A stretch of DNA of 64,000 bases from Plantago major (GCA_026545765.1 JAIFAC010000127.1:62001-126000); one strand, 5' to 3'; numbered from the stretch's first letter, positions 11,060 through 24,133 are shown. Numbers and translations are program-made. Notes: a model not told the origin generated them from the letters alone.

Positions 11060-12307
11060 CCCAACTAGAGCATTTTGCACCGTGTCGTCCCACAGCCTCA
11101 TCTACAATAGTTGAGATTAAGTTCTAGAATGGTGGTCTTTCTTAGTGCATCGAGGTGCACATCCCTCGGTGGAATCTCCTTTACATCCTGTCTTCAAACT
11201 ACATCTATACACACCCACCTTCTCGTTGGCCAACGCTGCATCGCAACAAAAAATGGTACCAATGGACTTCAAATATTTGGTTTGTCATCGAAAAACATAA
11301 GTTACAACTTCCAGCCATACCACTCCCAAAACTTGTACGAATGAAAACAACAATAAACTTCACCGATGCAACATGGATAATGCACCGATATGTATGTGCA
11401 TCGGGTATTGTATATAGATTAAACTGAAATTCCATAAGCAGTTTTGCTATGCATCAATGGATTTAAGAAAAATAGCATCGATGGATTTAAAAAAATCGGT
11501 GACATAGATATTCAACAAAACTCCACATGGTCAATGTATAAACGCCGCTAATGATTCACAATTGTATACAACTACTATAATAAACTCTCTACAAGATTAC
11601 AACTAAACAGACAAATGCATCAGCAGCTAATGATTCACAATTGACTACAACTACTATATATAACTCTTCAATAGATTACGAGACTACTCAAAAACTATGG
11701 GTGAGCAATTTGGGGGCAGACGGACAATATCAGTACTCATTCGTTTGTTTCGGAAATGCAATGCTCGATCGGTTTAGGCGGCACGGGTCTCGAACGTGAG
11801 TGCAAAATCATCGAATACTGGTGCACTGATGCAATCCGCATCAACCTTTCTCAGCAAGCTGTTGATGACTATGGGGAAGATTAACCAAATTACCAAACTA
11901 CCATAAGGAATATGAGGCGCCATCGACGGATTAATCGGCGGGACATGCTCCAGAGCTTAATTAATTTGCAACCAAAAGTTATTCACCCTAATTAATACTA
12001 CTAATCATTAAGAAGATAAAGGGTATTAGTGTCAACCTATATTTATCTAATGTAATGGACACTGATAGACATAAATCTTTTCACCTGGTACCGGCCAGAA
12101 AGTTCCCCCACATGTCGAAAGAGATCTCATTGTCAATTCTAATGAACTTATTGAAACCCCATTTCTTAGAATTGAATTAGATTTAATTGTATCCAGATTC
12201 ATATTTCCTATTGACATTCAAACAACCAAAAAAACAAAAAGAGTGAAGGCACAGTATAAGAATGCAAAAATGAAGTGATACAATAGAACAATAAAATGCT
12301 TATGTAA
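11060..12307. other. Intergenic; repeated gcatcgatg words
   Basis: The words catcgatg, gcatcgagg and gcatcaatgg recur between 10,949 and 11,500. A phrase gctaatgattcacaattg occurs at about 11,547 and 11,626 in a short local duplication. No gene is recognisable; the overlapping short frames on both strands look like chance. Confidence 0.4.
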
Positions 12308-12329
12308 AATATATATATATATATATATA
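12308..12329. repeat. (AT)n microsatellite
   Basis: An uninterrupted run of about 11 AT units. Confidence 0.9.
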
Positions 12330-12670
12330 ACTTGGATGAGAGTAACAACCAAAAATTGGCCTTACTCGGCACTAAGCACAAAACCATTTCACCAATTTAG
12401 AAGCTAGTTGAGTGGTTTGGTAAGCTGTAAGTGGTAAACAAAACCATTTCCTCTTTCTTTGTTTAAGCAACAGAGATTATTCTTCCATTCTTTCTGGAAA
12501 TTTGGAATCTTTCGTATCTTCACTGTAGTTGAAGTCGCCTTCTCCAGTAGTTACTCATTAGGCTCGCTCACTCCTCCTGAGCTAATTATTCGAGCAACGG
12601 GTAAATTTTAGATAGCTAAAAAAAGGTTGAAACGTACAAACACGTCACTCATCATTTGATTTATAAGCTT

Positions 12671-12801
12671 ATAACTTTACCCTTGTTTTTGCCAGTTGCA
12701 AATGCAAATGCTATATTTGAAAGACCATTTTCTACCATGAATATTGTTAAGAGTCGGCTTCCATACTAGTAATGAGTGGATGTATGATAATACTCGACGG
12801 G
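12671..12801 (+). pseudogene. hAT transposase C-terminal (dimerisation) fragment
   Basis: Translating from 12,671 gives LPVANANAIFERPFSTMNIVKSRL, followed by a stop. One frame further on comes SNEWMYDNTR. This matches the conserved C-terminal dimerisation segment of hAT transposases (LPVATA-x-ERSFS-MNIVKSRLRN-x-M, then a DEWM/ND stretch). There is a stop or frameshift between the two blocks and no upstream transposase body is visible. It is a short dead fragment. Confidence 0.65.
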
Positions 12802-15073
12802 TATAGTAAAAAAAAAAAAAATTAAGTATATGCATGGAACTTCACACTTATTACAATAACATTTTCAGTTTGTAAACATCTAAAATGTATGGTCGGTGAG
12901 AATTTATACGTCATTAGCATCAACAAACGTTCGTATAAAAAACAACTTATACATGTAAATACTGAAAAAATAGTAATTTTAGTGAAAATTGACACGTTTG
13001 ATGTATGTGAATTGTACTTATAAGTCTCTGTTATATGATCGAAATAAACTTGTTGGACACTGATTTATACATCATGTTGGTTATCGTGTCATATATTCCA
13101 CAATCCTTATTAGAGATCCATACCCCTTGTGTCCCAAAGAACTTCATGCATTCACATGACTTTAGCACTAAATTATACTTTTTGCCACATTTTTATGTTT
13201 TTATCATTTTTTTCACCTAAAACTATGCGTCAACCGTATTGTTTGTCATTTTTAGTCGTCTCACAAAACTTCATACATAACTAAAAAAAAACTCAAGTTG
13301 TTTGGTATAGAGTTAAAAAAGTGAGTTAAAGAAAAAATTAGTTGATAAATAGTAATCGAAGTTAAAGATGAGTTATAAAACATGGTGCTTGGAATAGAGT
13401 TATAAATTTATCGGGTTGTTATATATGTTATGTAAGAATAAAGTGATGTGTGTAAGAAGAAAGTAATGTATTTGATATTTTTTAAGGTTATTTGATTGGT
13501 TTAAATGTTATTTGATTAGTTTAAGATTGTTAGAATGATTGAAAAAGTTGAGAGGATGTAAGAGTAGGGTAGAAAGAGAATGATGATTGTTTAGTGGAGA
13601 AAAAATTGAGTTCAATTTTTTACTGTAGAAGATACAAAACAAATACGCTGAAACATTTTAACGGATGAATAGTCGCTTATAATGGTATGGCAAATGTTCC
13701 TACTCACCTAAACTTCACATCGACCAATGTATAAAAGGAATGAGCTATCTCTTGTTGAAATGGAGATGAAAGTTTGCCTTGTCTGATTGACTCATCATCA
13801 ACCATATGAACAATAAACTTTTGGTTTAGATTTATTCCATACCTCACTTTGAGCACGATCTATAATAAAGCATGACTGGGTAATTAATCACATTAACGAA
13901 TTTTACTAAGAAGACCTCTTCCAATCTATTCTTTGCAATGGTTCAGATTCTATCCCACCCCCATGCACTTCGGGGCATGGTTTGAGTCCAGCCAAGATAT
14001 ACCCGCCTTTCCATACCTGTGAAATAGGACACAAACCGGATACAACCCGATAAAAAATGCAACTCTGTCCGGCCCAATCTGCAATATAGTTTGTAATTAT
14101 GTTAGTTAAATACTAAATTTTTGTAATTGTGCTTACTGTGTGGAAGGTCAGGTCGAGGGCTCACTAATTCATTTTATCACAACATGTCAAAAATTAAGTT
14201 AGTGAAATGATACGTTTTTTGGGCTAGGGGACACACCCCCTTCCCTCAAGAAATATGTGTATCAAATAATAATATTTTTGGCTACCCCAAACCACCCCAA
14301 ATAAAATCACCGGAATGTGTGAAAGACGATGTTAGTGAAATAATAATTTTAGTATAGTGTAGAGTGGAAAAACAAATACAAAAAATTGTCAAAATTCAAC
14401 TCGAATTGAGTGCCAAACACACGTAATATGCACTCGAATTTTATTTTGATTGTATAGGGAGTTGTGAAATTAGGGCTACATAAGTGGGGATCTGGTTGGT
14501 GGTATTCCCATTTCTAAGTTATCTAATTTTTTAAAAAAAATCCATAATTTAAGAGATCAAGGCACGTGTTGAGCAGAGATTTTCATGTGTGTGTGTGTGT
14601 GTGTATGTCGAGTAAGTTGGATTAAACAGTCCGAAGTTTGATTCAAAATATGAAAATAATTGTTTTCATAAAGAGTTAATATTTGATTTTTACTTCAAAT
14701 AACATATGAATTTTTATAATTTTAAAGTGATTATTTTGTATATTAATAATTTAAATATTATATATTAAACTTCTTCTTTTAAAAATATATTTTTACTTGG
14801 GATGCATTTAAAAAATTCGGCATATATAAGGCCTCAATTTTTTTGAGTCGACCACACAAAAGGTCTATTATTTCCATCCAATAAAGAATGTGTAATTTGA
14901 GTTTGTAAAAACCGATTTGACTACAAATTGTTCTTAAATTACACTGAAAAATATTTTATAAAATTAACTTATACAAACTTCTATGAGAGCCCAACACCCC
15001 GACAAAGTTTTTCATATTGCCATTTTTATTAGTGGTACCGCAAACAACATCTCATTTCCATTTTTATAATTAT
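12802..15073. other. Intergenic, AT-rich; no gene recognised
   Basis: It holds a (GT)n microsatellite at 14,586-14,604 and a diverged repeat at about 13,290-13,620. That repeat shares gttatataggtt/gttatatatgtt, ttttgatattttt and ttgattggttta with 18,330-18,540, so the two are probably the same transposon-derived family. Confidence 0.45.
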
Positions 15074-15075
15074 TA

Positions 15076-15301
15076 CTCCCATAACAATTGACACATTTGA
15101 CTTTTGAGTAATTTTCGAGGTCAATTTTAACCATTAATTACTCTTACATGATACAGGTAAAAACATTTATTGCAATTATAATATGAATGTACACTTCATG
15201 AAATTTTCGAACATAATTAATTCAGGAGTAATTTAAGGTCAAATTCAACTTAAAAATATGTTGAAATTTAAAGAATACAATTTGTTATGGGACGAAAGGA
15301 G
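15076..15301. mobile_element. Stowaway-like MITE
   Basis: The left end reads TA|ctcccataacaattg. The right end reads caatttgttatgggacgaaaggag|TA. The ends are inverted copies of each other apart from a small indel, with the TA dinucleotide on both sides as in Tc1/mariner MITEs. The inside is AT-rich and non-coding. Confidence 0.7.
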
Positions 15302-15303
15302 TA

Positions 15304-17390
15304 TCTTTTACCCCGCTCAACTAATACCATCATAATATAATCAAATTTATAAAATACTATCTCTTTCTTAAAATTATTCTTTATAATTAGTCCATTTAAA
15401 CAATATTCAAAATTTCAATTTACCTTATCTTGTTGACCATATAAAAAATTCCAGAACTTCCTGACCCAAAAAATGCTCCATATATAAGATCCATCTACTT
15501 GTTTGATTTTCAAAATTTCAAATATTGTTGTTATTATTCTCTACCCAATTCCTTTTGAATCATAAAACACTTTGGAAATGTCAGTAAACTAATTATGAAC
15601 TTTCATTTCATCATTAAAGAAAACTCAAATTAATCAGATTATACAAAACCATCATGAGGTTTATAATCCGACACTAAAAGTTAACTAAACATATCCACGA
15701 TAACCCAAAAAAAGAAGGTTCTTTAGTATCTATAGCATGAGTCCAGTCTTTATGCTCTAACAAAATTCCATTTTTAGTCCAGTTATGAAAATTTACAACA
15801 TCATATCATGATGTTGTAAATTGAACCAATTAATAACTATGGTAGCTTCAAATCATGAGCTATTAATACTTACTGCTTTGATCGTGCCTCAATGTTTTTG
15901 TCCTGCTCATCGCCTCTATCAAGTCCACAAAATGAATTGGTGCAAAAACATACTGGTATCAAAACTTGAGATATGGATGAAATGGCAATCAAATTCTACC
16001 AAATCAATTGAGATTACGATATGAAATCGGAAATTAGGCATTCAACAAATAAGACATCTCCAGATGAAAATCATATAGCAATTCCCTGAGTTTACAATTC
16101 GACACCTAAACTTTTAGATGACTGCTAATTAACCGATGGACCTATTTTGATCCGTTCCGAAAGTCCTCAAAATTATCATAAGAAAAGACAAAATAAGGGA
16201 GAATATTATACATTGTTTAGCCTAAGGAGTAGATTTGCAATGTAATTAAGGGTACAAATTGCAATTCAAATATTCCATAATTAGATACAATTATTGAGTG
16301 AATGTTTTGGCAACAATAATTCACAAAAATGATTTTATGGTAACAATTTAAACATATGAGTTGTAGTTTGGAAATGGACCAGTCAGATGCAAAAGAATGG
16401 ACAACCATATAAAAAACGAACCAATCACATAATAGAGATTTGCCACATAATTAAATGAGGTAAATATGCTAGAATGGCTCCAAACTTTTTTTTTTTTCTT
16501 ATGTAATATATATAGATAGATAGATGTGATTAAAGGTTTGAAAATATGTCTAGCCTTCGTAGAAAATTGGAATAAACTATATTTTAAGTTAGCTTTCATG
16601 TTACTTTTTTCTAACGGTTACTAGTTCTTTTAAGTTTTATAAATTCTGCCTTGCCTGAATAAAATTGATGGCTCCGCCGATCGACACGGTATATGGGATA
16701 AAATTTTGATGTCAAATGAGGTAGATAAATAGCTTATTTATGCATGTGATATCATATAACCATTAGATATATGTTAAATATTAATGTTAATTTATTTTGT
16801 TGCTAAATGCTATGACCATTAATAAACAAAATTTTGACAGGGTCTAAAGCAAACATATCGGCTGTGATATGCCGTGAGCGGACTTTCGGTGCAAGTTGGG
16901 GTTTGGAATTCCCTGATTCTTTTGTTCCTTGAAATTTGTGTGCCACATAATTTAATACCGGCTATATTTCGATAATTTTTTTATCAACCGGATTATATAT
17001 AAATATAGTAATATTCATGGAAGGAATGTGACTAATGATGATCATGTGCTGCATGCGAGTATGCAACACATTGAAAAGATGAGCCAGAGGTGGTAACATC
17101 CATAAGTACAGAAATGAGGAGACAAGTGAAGAAAGACTAAGAAGAAGGGCAAATTGTTAGGTTAAACATCTCTTCTTGACCGTCATTGACTCGTAATTGA
17201 GTCGATCTTGCATTCCATACCTTGATGTAATGGGGGATATGGAATTATGGAAATATCCTCGAGTTTTACTGTCTCTTTGGTACCGATCGATTGAGTTTTT
17301 CAAAACTCTTTGACAATCAAGTTATATCCCAAAAAATTCTGTTACAATTCAGTTAGCTAAATTCAATATCAAAAAGCATCTACTTCCTCC
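15304..17390. other. Intergenic, AT-rich; no gene recognised
   Basis: Only short unsupported frames. A small palindrome tcatgatgttgtaaat and a poly-T run near 16,488 are the only local features. Confidence 0.4.
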
Positions 17391-17602
17391 GCTAACAAGT
17401 TTGATTGATTATGGCCGTTTTCCATTTGATTACGATTATTTGAATCAAGAATGTAAATGTTTAAATTTTTTATATAATGAAAATTTAGCCTTAAATTTTC
17501 ATTATATAAAAAATTGAACATTTTACATTTGCGATTTAAGATTAATTCGTAGTCAAAGTTGGAAAGTTTGACTGCAAAAAGTCAACGGGACGGAGGAAGT
17601 AC
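17391..17602. mobile_element. MITE with TACTTCCTCCG terminal inverted repeats
   Basis: It begins tacttcctccg and ends cggaggaagta, a perfect 11-bp inverted repeat. The interior contains aatcaagaatgtaaatg, an inverted ttttatataatgaaaattt pair, and gtcaaagttgg. The terminal TA suits the Stowaway class. Related copies are at 541-750 (partial), 1,987-2,205 (partial) and 18,045-18,300. Confidence 0.8.
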
Positions 17603-17628
17603 TAATTATTCAATACGGTTAAAATGAT

Positions 17629-17874
17629 GAGTAAGTCTTATGAGAGACGGTCTCTAGATAATTTATCTAGAAATGAACCTATATTATCAAGAAAATCATC
17701 CATGTTATTAATCAAAACACCTATGTTCTCGACATTAGTATTTTTTCATATTACAACAACACTTATTTCGTTAACAACATAGACGCTTTGATTAGTAACA
17801 TGAATGATTTTATTGATAATATATGCCGTCTCTAAATAAAATTATCTAAAGACCGTCTTTAATGAGACTTTGTG
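17629..17874. mobile_element. 246-bp MITE with 9-bp target-site duplication
   Basis: taaaatgat is repeated at 17,620-17,628 and 17,875-17,883. The element starts gagtaagtcttatgagagacgg and ends in its diverged inverted copy (ccgtctttaatgagactttgtg). A 9-bp TSD suggests a Mutator-type MITE. A second family member is split at 20,017-20,134 and 21,365-21,476. Confidence 0.75.
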
Positions 17875-18044
17875 TAAAATGATTTGATTGTAGGAAAAAT
17901 AAAATAATTTTCAATGACAATATAAAATGGTTGTTGATAAAGCATTTATGGTGTTAATTAAAATAATATCAGACTGTTTGACATTGCGATCGAGTGGATC
18001 GTAGCAGAGTTCAAATTGATCAACAGTACTAACTATTAACTAAA

Positions 18045-18300
18045 TTGTCCTTTCTTCTTCATGAATATTTTTTTCACTTTTCTTTAATAAACTTTTTGAA
18101 CTTTAACTATTATTATTTTAAATCAAGAATGTAAAATGTTCAATTAAATTATATATTGAAAAATTTAGTTCCTAAAATTTCACTATATAAAAAAATTGAA
18201 CATTTTATGTTTGCGGTTTAAGATTAATTCACAGTCAAAGTTAGAAAAGTTTGACTGCAAAAAGTCAAAGTGAGAAACTGATACGGGGACAGAGGAAGTA
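18045..18300. mobile_element. Second copy of the TACTTCCTCCG MITE, left end decayed
   Basis: It shares with 17,391-17,602 the blocks aatcaagaatgtaaa, ttcactatataaaaaa, gaacatttta, gcggtttaagattaattc, cagtcaaagtt and ttgactgcaaaaagtcaa, and ends gggacagaggaagta. The left terminus is not recognisable. Confidence 0.7.
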
Positions 18301-18703
18301 CTTCGTAGTATATTTATTGATTTATAGGTATTGTACGGTTGTTATATAGGTTGTGTGAGGATGCATGGATTGATACGGGTTAGAAATAAGTTATGTATTT
18401 TGATATTTTTAAAATTGTTTGATTGGTTTAGGGTTGTTGATATGGATAAAAGAGTATGAAGAGTGAGAAATAGTAGAGTAGAAATATAGATGAGTTGGAA
18501 GTGAATTATAGTCAAAGTAATGTACAAATTCAACTACAACCCCAAGTCAAATCCAAAAAGAAGCCAAATTGGACTAGGATCCGAAGCCGAATCCAAATCC
18601 ATGCCAAACAACCTGTATAATTTTAGCTAAAAACATGTACTGTATGGATCCTATCCTTTTTTTTTAAAGTTAAAAATGAACTTCTCACAAGTTTTTGCCA
18701 AGT

Positions 18704-18706
<3 letters not shown>

Positions 18707-18770
<64 letters not shown>
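18707..18770. repeat. (AT)n microsatellite, ~64 bp
   Basis: A pure AT dinucleotide run directly adjoins the left end of the next MITE at 18,772. Length in the assembly may be unreliable. Confidence 0.95.
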
Positions 18771-18771
<1 letters not shown>

Positions 18772-18774
<3 letters not shown>

Positions 18775-19025
18775 TTTGGTTCTATATTCAATACTAAATT
18801 TGAATCGAAGCAGAATCACTTAATAAGAATTCAAATTCGATTTGAAATAAGGTTTTCCGTTTTGTTAAATCAGAATATTTATACGCTTGTAAGCGATTTA
18901 AATACGAGAACGATATTTCAATAAGAATTAAATCAAATTCAATATAAGAATTAAGTCAAATAAGAAAAATTGGTCAAATTCAATTGAAGTTGAATTAACT
19001 CAATTGAAGTATAGAACCAAACATT
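18772..19025. mobile_element. MITE with GTGTTTGGTTCTATA-type TIRs
   Basis: The left end gtgtttggttctatattcaat is matched in inverse by attgaagtatagaaccaaacattc at the right. The interior is AT-rich. The target-site duplication is hidden by the neighbouring AT run, so the superfamily (hAT or Harbinger type) is open. Confidence 0.7.
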
Positions 19026-19263
19026 CTGATAATTTTTCTAAAGGGATTGAATTGATAAATGTTACAGATGTCACATATGACATGATAACACATATCAATC
19101 AACCCCATTAGAAAATTCCTTTCTATATTGGAGTTTCTTGCGGTCTTTGCCTATCAAATGTGCAAGTTTTAAGCAACAAAGACTCTGACTTCACTATTCT
19201 TTCATTTCTCCTTTGTCGCATGACTTCCATATTGTATTTGGTGTTGCATTAATTACAAGCTTA

Positions 19264-19725
19264 GTCGTCGGGGATGGCCGTGACTCACGGCCGGCCGTGA
19301 GGCGCCACCCTTTTTTTATTTTTATTTATTTATTTTTTATTTTTTAAAATTAATTTATATAGTAATATTAAATAAAAAAATATCCCAACGGCTATATCTT
19401 TTCGAGATCTATAAATACAACTCATTCACAACTCATTTCGAGATCTATAAATTACTCATTTCTCATTTTTTTCATTCTGATTTCAATCTCAATAAATTAT
19501 AAAACGAGTTTTAAGAATTCAATTTGAGTAATTTCAACTTCTAAACACTCTTATAATATGTGAAGCAAGCTAAAAAAATATAAAAAAAATACGAAAAAAA
19601 TAATAAAAAAACACTATTCACGGTCGTCCGACGCATTGCTGCTTTTTTTTCCGCAGCTGTTAAGAATCATTGTCACTTAATCGCAACTATTTACGGTCTT
19701 AACTCACGACACATTGGGAGTGGTA
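19264..19725. mobile_element. PIF/Harbinger-like non-autonomous element
   Basis: TTA occurs at 19,261-19,263 and 19,726-19,728. The left end is GC-rich with the palindrome ggccgtgactcacggcc. The interior shares ttcgagatct, ataaaacgagtt and aatttcaacttctaaacac with the Harbinger-like element at 56,174-56,727. TIR similarity between its own ends is weak, so this call leans on the relative at 56 kb. Confidence 0.6.
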
Positions 19726-20016
19726 TTATAACGTTGTCCATATTCTTCCATTCATTGTTTAGTTACATCGTCATACTTCCTCCATTTATTAATACTGTAT
19801 TTTAAGTTATTTCACAACTAGCAGGGATATGACACTGGCGGCTACGAAGGTGCACATGACGTTAGACTGCACATGGATTCTAATTTTCTAAGGCCCTAAT
19901 TTTTATTCTATTAGTCCAATGAGTATGATTTAATTGTTAAAGAATTGATTATATATATGTTAAGTATTAGGCAAGACACAAGCATCGGAGTAATGTTGTT
20001 TCAAGTTTTTGTATTC

Positions 20017-21476
20017 ACAAATTCTTATGTGATACGTTCTCTAAATAATTTATATATCTACAGGCGATCTATGTTTTCAATAAAATCATCCATGTTATTA
20101 ATCTCTATGTTGTTAACAAAATAAATCTTGTTGTAATATGAAAGGGAAAATTTCATATGGACTCCCAACAAAAATGCCTTATTACACATTAATCCCCGAA
20201 ATTTGAACAATAACAGATTGGTCCATTTTCCACTTTCTAAGTTCACCTCCCAAACATGGTCTTAATTTCCTATTTTGCATAAATATAACTCACATCTTAA
20301 TTAATTCAACTTAAACCCTTTATTTTTCATCATTATTTATTTTTTAATATTTTGTTAAAACCATTATTTTCGAACTGTATGATTATTAATTTTTTAGTAG
20401 TAAGTGAAACTTATGAATTGTGTAACGCCGCAAATTTTATGTTTCGTATTTTTAAATTTTTCTATTTTTAAAAGAAAAGTTATGTGAACAATGATAATAA
20501 TGTTTATTTTAAGATAAAGACATGATTATTTTCTTTTTGAGTTTAACCAATTATTGGTTAATCTTTTAAACTAAAATAAAGTAAATTATTAGTAAAACAA
20601 AAGAATAGCCAATAAATTCTTAATTTCATATTATTAAAAATAAATATATTGTGGTTATTAATTTTACAACTAAAATAATAACTATTTTTTTTAATATCAG
20701 CTACTAATTATTTTATAACTTCATTTTGCTATGAGTACATGAAGGGTTATAAAGTACAGTTTCAAAGAGTCGACAATTGGCTAAAATATAACTAACTGAA
20801 TGTATCAGAGTTTACTAAACAAATTTCGATAAGTGGTTCAAGTTTTTCAATTTTTGGCCTTATGAATTAATCCATCTAAGTTAAAGTACAAAAAAAATTC
20901 AAAAAATTGCTCGAGCGTATAATGTGTTTTTCTTTCTAATAACCTAAAGAAAATAAACATCATGTCATGTTAACAAAATTACAATTTTTTTCTTAGTTTT
21001 TGAAAGATAAAATTTGTCATTTCATTTTCTCTTCTTTTAAAAATGCTTCTATATTTATGAAGTAATTTTAGGGACAGAAAAAGTTGAAAGTTAGCGGTTA
21101 GTAAGTTGAAAATTGACATTTGCAACTTACGCATCTCAATTTGAAAAATAAAATATACTTTCGAGGTAAATATTGAATTTATTGTAAGTTATAGTCAAAT
21201 TTGTATTTAGCATATAAGTATGTGTTTATTATTTCAAATGCAATTACCAATTTGTAATTGTTTAAGAATTGTGGGGATTAATGTGTTATTATTCAAATAC
21301 CAGGGACTTTTTTGAAATACGTGTATTTTCTAGGGGGAGCAGGTGTAATTTTTCCAATATGAAAAACACCATTGTGGAGAACATATGTGTTTTGATTACA
21401 ACATCGATGATTTTTTTAATAATATAATTCCGTCTCTAGATAGATTATTTAAACACCGTCTCTTAGAAAACTTACT
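20017..21476. mobile_element. MITE (family of 17,629-17,874) split by a MULE-like insertion
   Basis: The left half (about 20,017-20,143) contains gttctctaaataattt and aaaatcatccatgttattaat. The right half (about 21,356-21,476) contains ccgtctctagatagatta and accgtctcttagaaaacttactc. Together they match the uninterrupted copy at 17,629-17,874. The outer left end has decayed. Confidence 0.7.
20144..21355. mobile_element. Non-autonomous MULE-like element, 1,212 bp, 9-bp TSD
   Basis: aatatgaaa is duplicated exactly at 20,135-20,143 and 21,356-21,364. The element begins gggaaaatttcatatggac and ends in the inverse of ggaaaaattacacctgctcc. Further in, acacattaatcccc occurs near both ends in inverted orientation, so the TIRs are long (about 90 bp) but diverged. 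There is no ORF inside. The 9-bp TSD and long TIRs fit Mutator-like elements. Confidence 0.78.
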
Positions 21477-23930
21477 CTGATGATTACAATGTGGCAAATG
21501 AATTTATGATAATGATTTGGTAACAACTTTCTTCGTCTTCTCTAGTGAGATTATGTAAGATACTACTGACATGGACGTGAATTGGATTTTAGTAGCTAAA
21601 AGGCAGAAGAATAACTATAATAAAGCCTTCAAATCTGAAATTAAGCACTTTGTATAGTCTTTGGGGGATAACATTAATTACTCTCACTTATATGAAAGTC
21701 CATTAGCTATTTGCGTCTTAAGTGTGAAATTAAGAGAGTTTTAATTAAGGTATACTACTTCTGAAGTTTGAACTAAGTGATAAGATGTGTCGACCCTAAT
21801 TAATTTGACTTCTCTGTCAATTTTGACAGGTGATTAGAATAGGTGCCATTTTCTTCTAAAAAAAAAAAAACGGAATAGATGCCATTTTGACAACGGGGTT
21901 TGTGAGAATACCAACAAGTTTTAGATGTGATGTATTGATAGTTTTATTGACTTGATAGATATTATTGAGTGTGATTGGGAGAAAAATATGTTAATGGATA
22001 TTAAATTTGAGGACAAAGTATAAGAATGTATATATAATGTGATTGCTTCTTTATTTCAAAGGTTAATTACATTAAACATTAAGAGGGCTTAAATACAGTC
22101 ATAGAGCGAGGTTTTATAAGGTACAAATTAGAATCCGTTTAAGTTTATAATCAAGACGGGGGCAGCATCCCGAACATACAAAAGCTAGAGGATACATTTG
22201 CGCCCGTTTTTCAAATCAATCAATCGAATCGAATCGAATCAATTGAATCGAATCGAATCAATCAGATAAAATATAACTAAACATAACCGAATCTAAGTTT
22301 TTAACAAGAAGAGAGGAAGAAGAATGCATGTGATGTGATTCTTGACATAGAAGGCTAGGAATGACTCCGAAGCGTAACAACTTTTCTTTCGAAAAGGAAG
22401 AGGTGATTGAAAAGGTTAAACATCGTCATTTGATTTTAGTCAATATATCTTGTAATCATTAGTTCCATGTTTGTTAATGGTGGATTGGTCAAGTGAGCCA
22501 TTTCAATGTTTAGGTATTTGATGTGGCGAGATGGCAATGGATGGATTATATTTAGGTAGTTGATTAATCTTATAAATCATTTATTATTCAAAGAAATTAA
22601 TAGTAAAATAAAGGGTGAAATACAAATTGAAGAGATCGATTTGTTAAAAGATCAGGATTAAAGGAGCTCTTCTTTCTTTCTTTGGTATCTTAATTTTTCG
22701 ATATTGATATTTGAAATTTGGACCATGACTATGTTGGTATCATTAAATGAGCAAGTATTGTGGAATACATATATATTTGTCTAATTGAAATGGAACTAGG
22801 AAATATCAATCATATGGTATTAATATAAATTGGGTGAGCATGGCAAATACTTAAGTGTATGAGGGTGGAATTTTCATGTTCATAAAAAAAATATGAATTT
22901 TACAATAATTTCACACATTTCATATTTTCTTTGCTCTTTGTATACACAATACTAGAATATGTCCGGATTCATGTTGTCATGTCTCGGTATGGATTAAAGT
23001 TGGGAAGTAGGCAACTAAGTACTGGATTCAGAAACTTAATGCTCCATATTCAGATCCTAAATCATACTAGCAATTAGCATGTCATTCTATTTAAAGTACT
23101 GATGTTTGGCAAAACGATATGATATGACATTACCACACCGATAACTATGAAAACACCTTACTTAAAAGTGTTTATTTGACAAAATGACAATATCTTTATG
23201 TTAGGCAGGTAAGAAATAATAAAGCTCCGTCAAGTGTATTTAATGGGTCATTGGACTAAAGCAGCTAAAATACGGATAGAATAAGATAATTAGGGCACAT
23301 AGTCCCTCTTTCCAAGCAGCCCCCTCCCTTAACTTCATACTGTTGCCAGTCCTTCACCTTTCCTGTGGAGTCCTGGTTCCATCACATATAATTAATGATG
23401 AGAAACCAAAAAACAGGAATTGTATGATAACACTATAGTCAATCCTATTACTAACCCGTGGCATCACCACGATATAGTTTACTTTTAACAATAACAGAAA
23501 GAGGAGAACAAAATAAATTACTCGAGAAAATAAGTAGTCAAACTTGTAAGAAACGCTATCATGGTATCGGTGGGTAGTCATTCTTCATCAAATACTATAT
23601 CACTGAGTCATTTTTTATGCTAACTATAGAAAATGTGAAAATACAACTCATCATGACGGATATGCTTTAAAAAAGGTAGGATCCAACCTTATCCCGTTTG
23701 GGATCCGACAGGTTGATAACATATAGTATCTTATATCGGGTCTTACTGCATTGCACGTGTTAATTAGTAACAGATACATGTTTTTTAAAAATTTGTATAC
23801 CCTCGAACTCGAACAAAAATAAAATACAAAAGTATACAACACAATCCATAGGGTTGGTTCCCAACAACCCCCGCTTTCGTTTGTGTTCAACCATCACACA
23901 CACACACACACAATTTCAAATGTTACGGTT
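21477..23930. other. Intergenic; (GAATC)n at 22,214-22,262
   Basis: The pentamer gaatc repeats with small interruptions at 22,214-22,262. A (CA)n run is at 23,897-23,912. No gene recognised. Confidence 0.5.
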
Positions 23931-23933
23931 GCA

Positions 23934-23960
23934 CCCCCAACACCCCCCCCCCCCGGCCCC
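23934..23960 (-). repeat. C-rich tract, possible G-quadruplex on the minus strand
   Basis: Text cccccaaca followed by a long uninterrupted C run, gg and ccccc. On the minus strand this gives several G tracts of 4 or more. The run length may be a sequencing uncertainty. Confidence 0.5.
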
Positions 23961-24133
23961 CTAAAAATAGCATTCTAGCAAAATGAACCCAATATATTAA
24001 ACAATAAGATATAGGTCCATAATTTATACGGAGATGATTAAGATTCAAAATTACAATTACATCAAAAAGAAAAATATTAAAAAAGGTAAATGAAAAAAAA
24101 AAAACAATAAGGGCACAAAACTTTCTTTTTAGT
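23957..24133. repeat. Dispersed repeat R, copy 1 (partner at 54,467-54,637)
   Basis: About 175 bp beginning ctaaaaatagcattctagc and ending near actttcttttt is nearly identical to 54,467-54,637, in the same orientation. Both copies are non-coding. The two lie on either side of the retrotransposon-plus-Helitron block. Confidence 0.88.

Noticed and set aside
18676-18924. 82-codon frame with Ile-Tyr repeats
   Set aside because: It is the (AT)n microsatellite read through.
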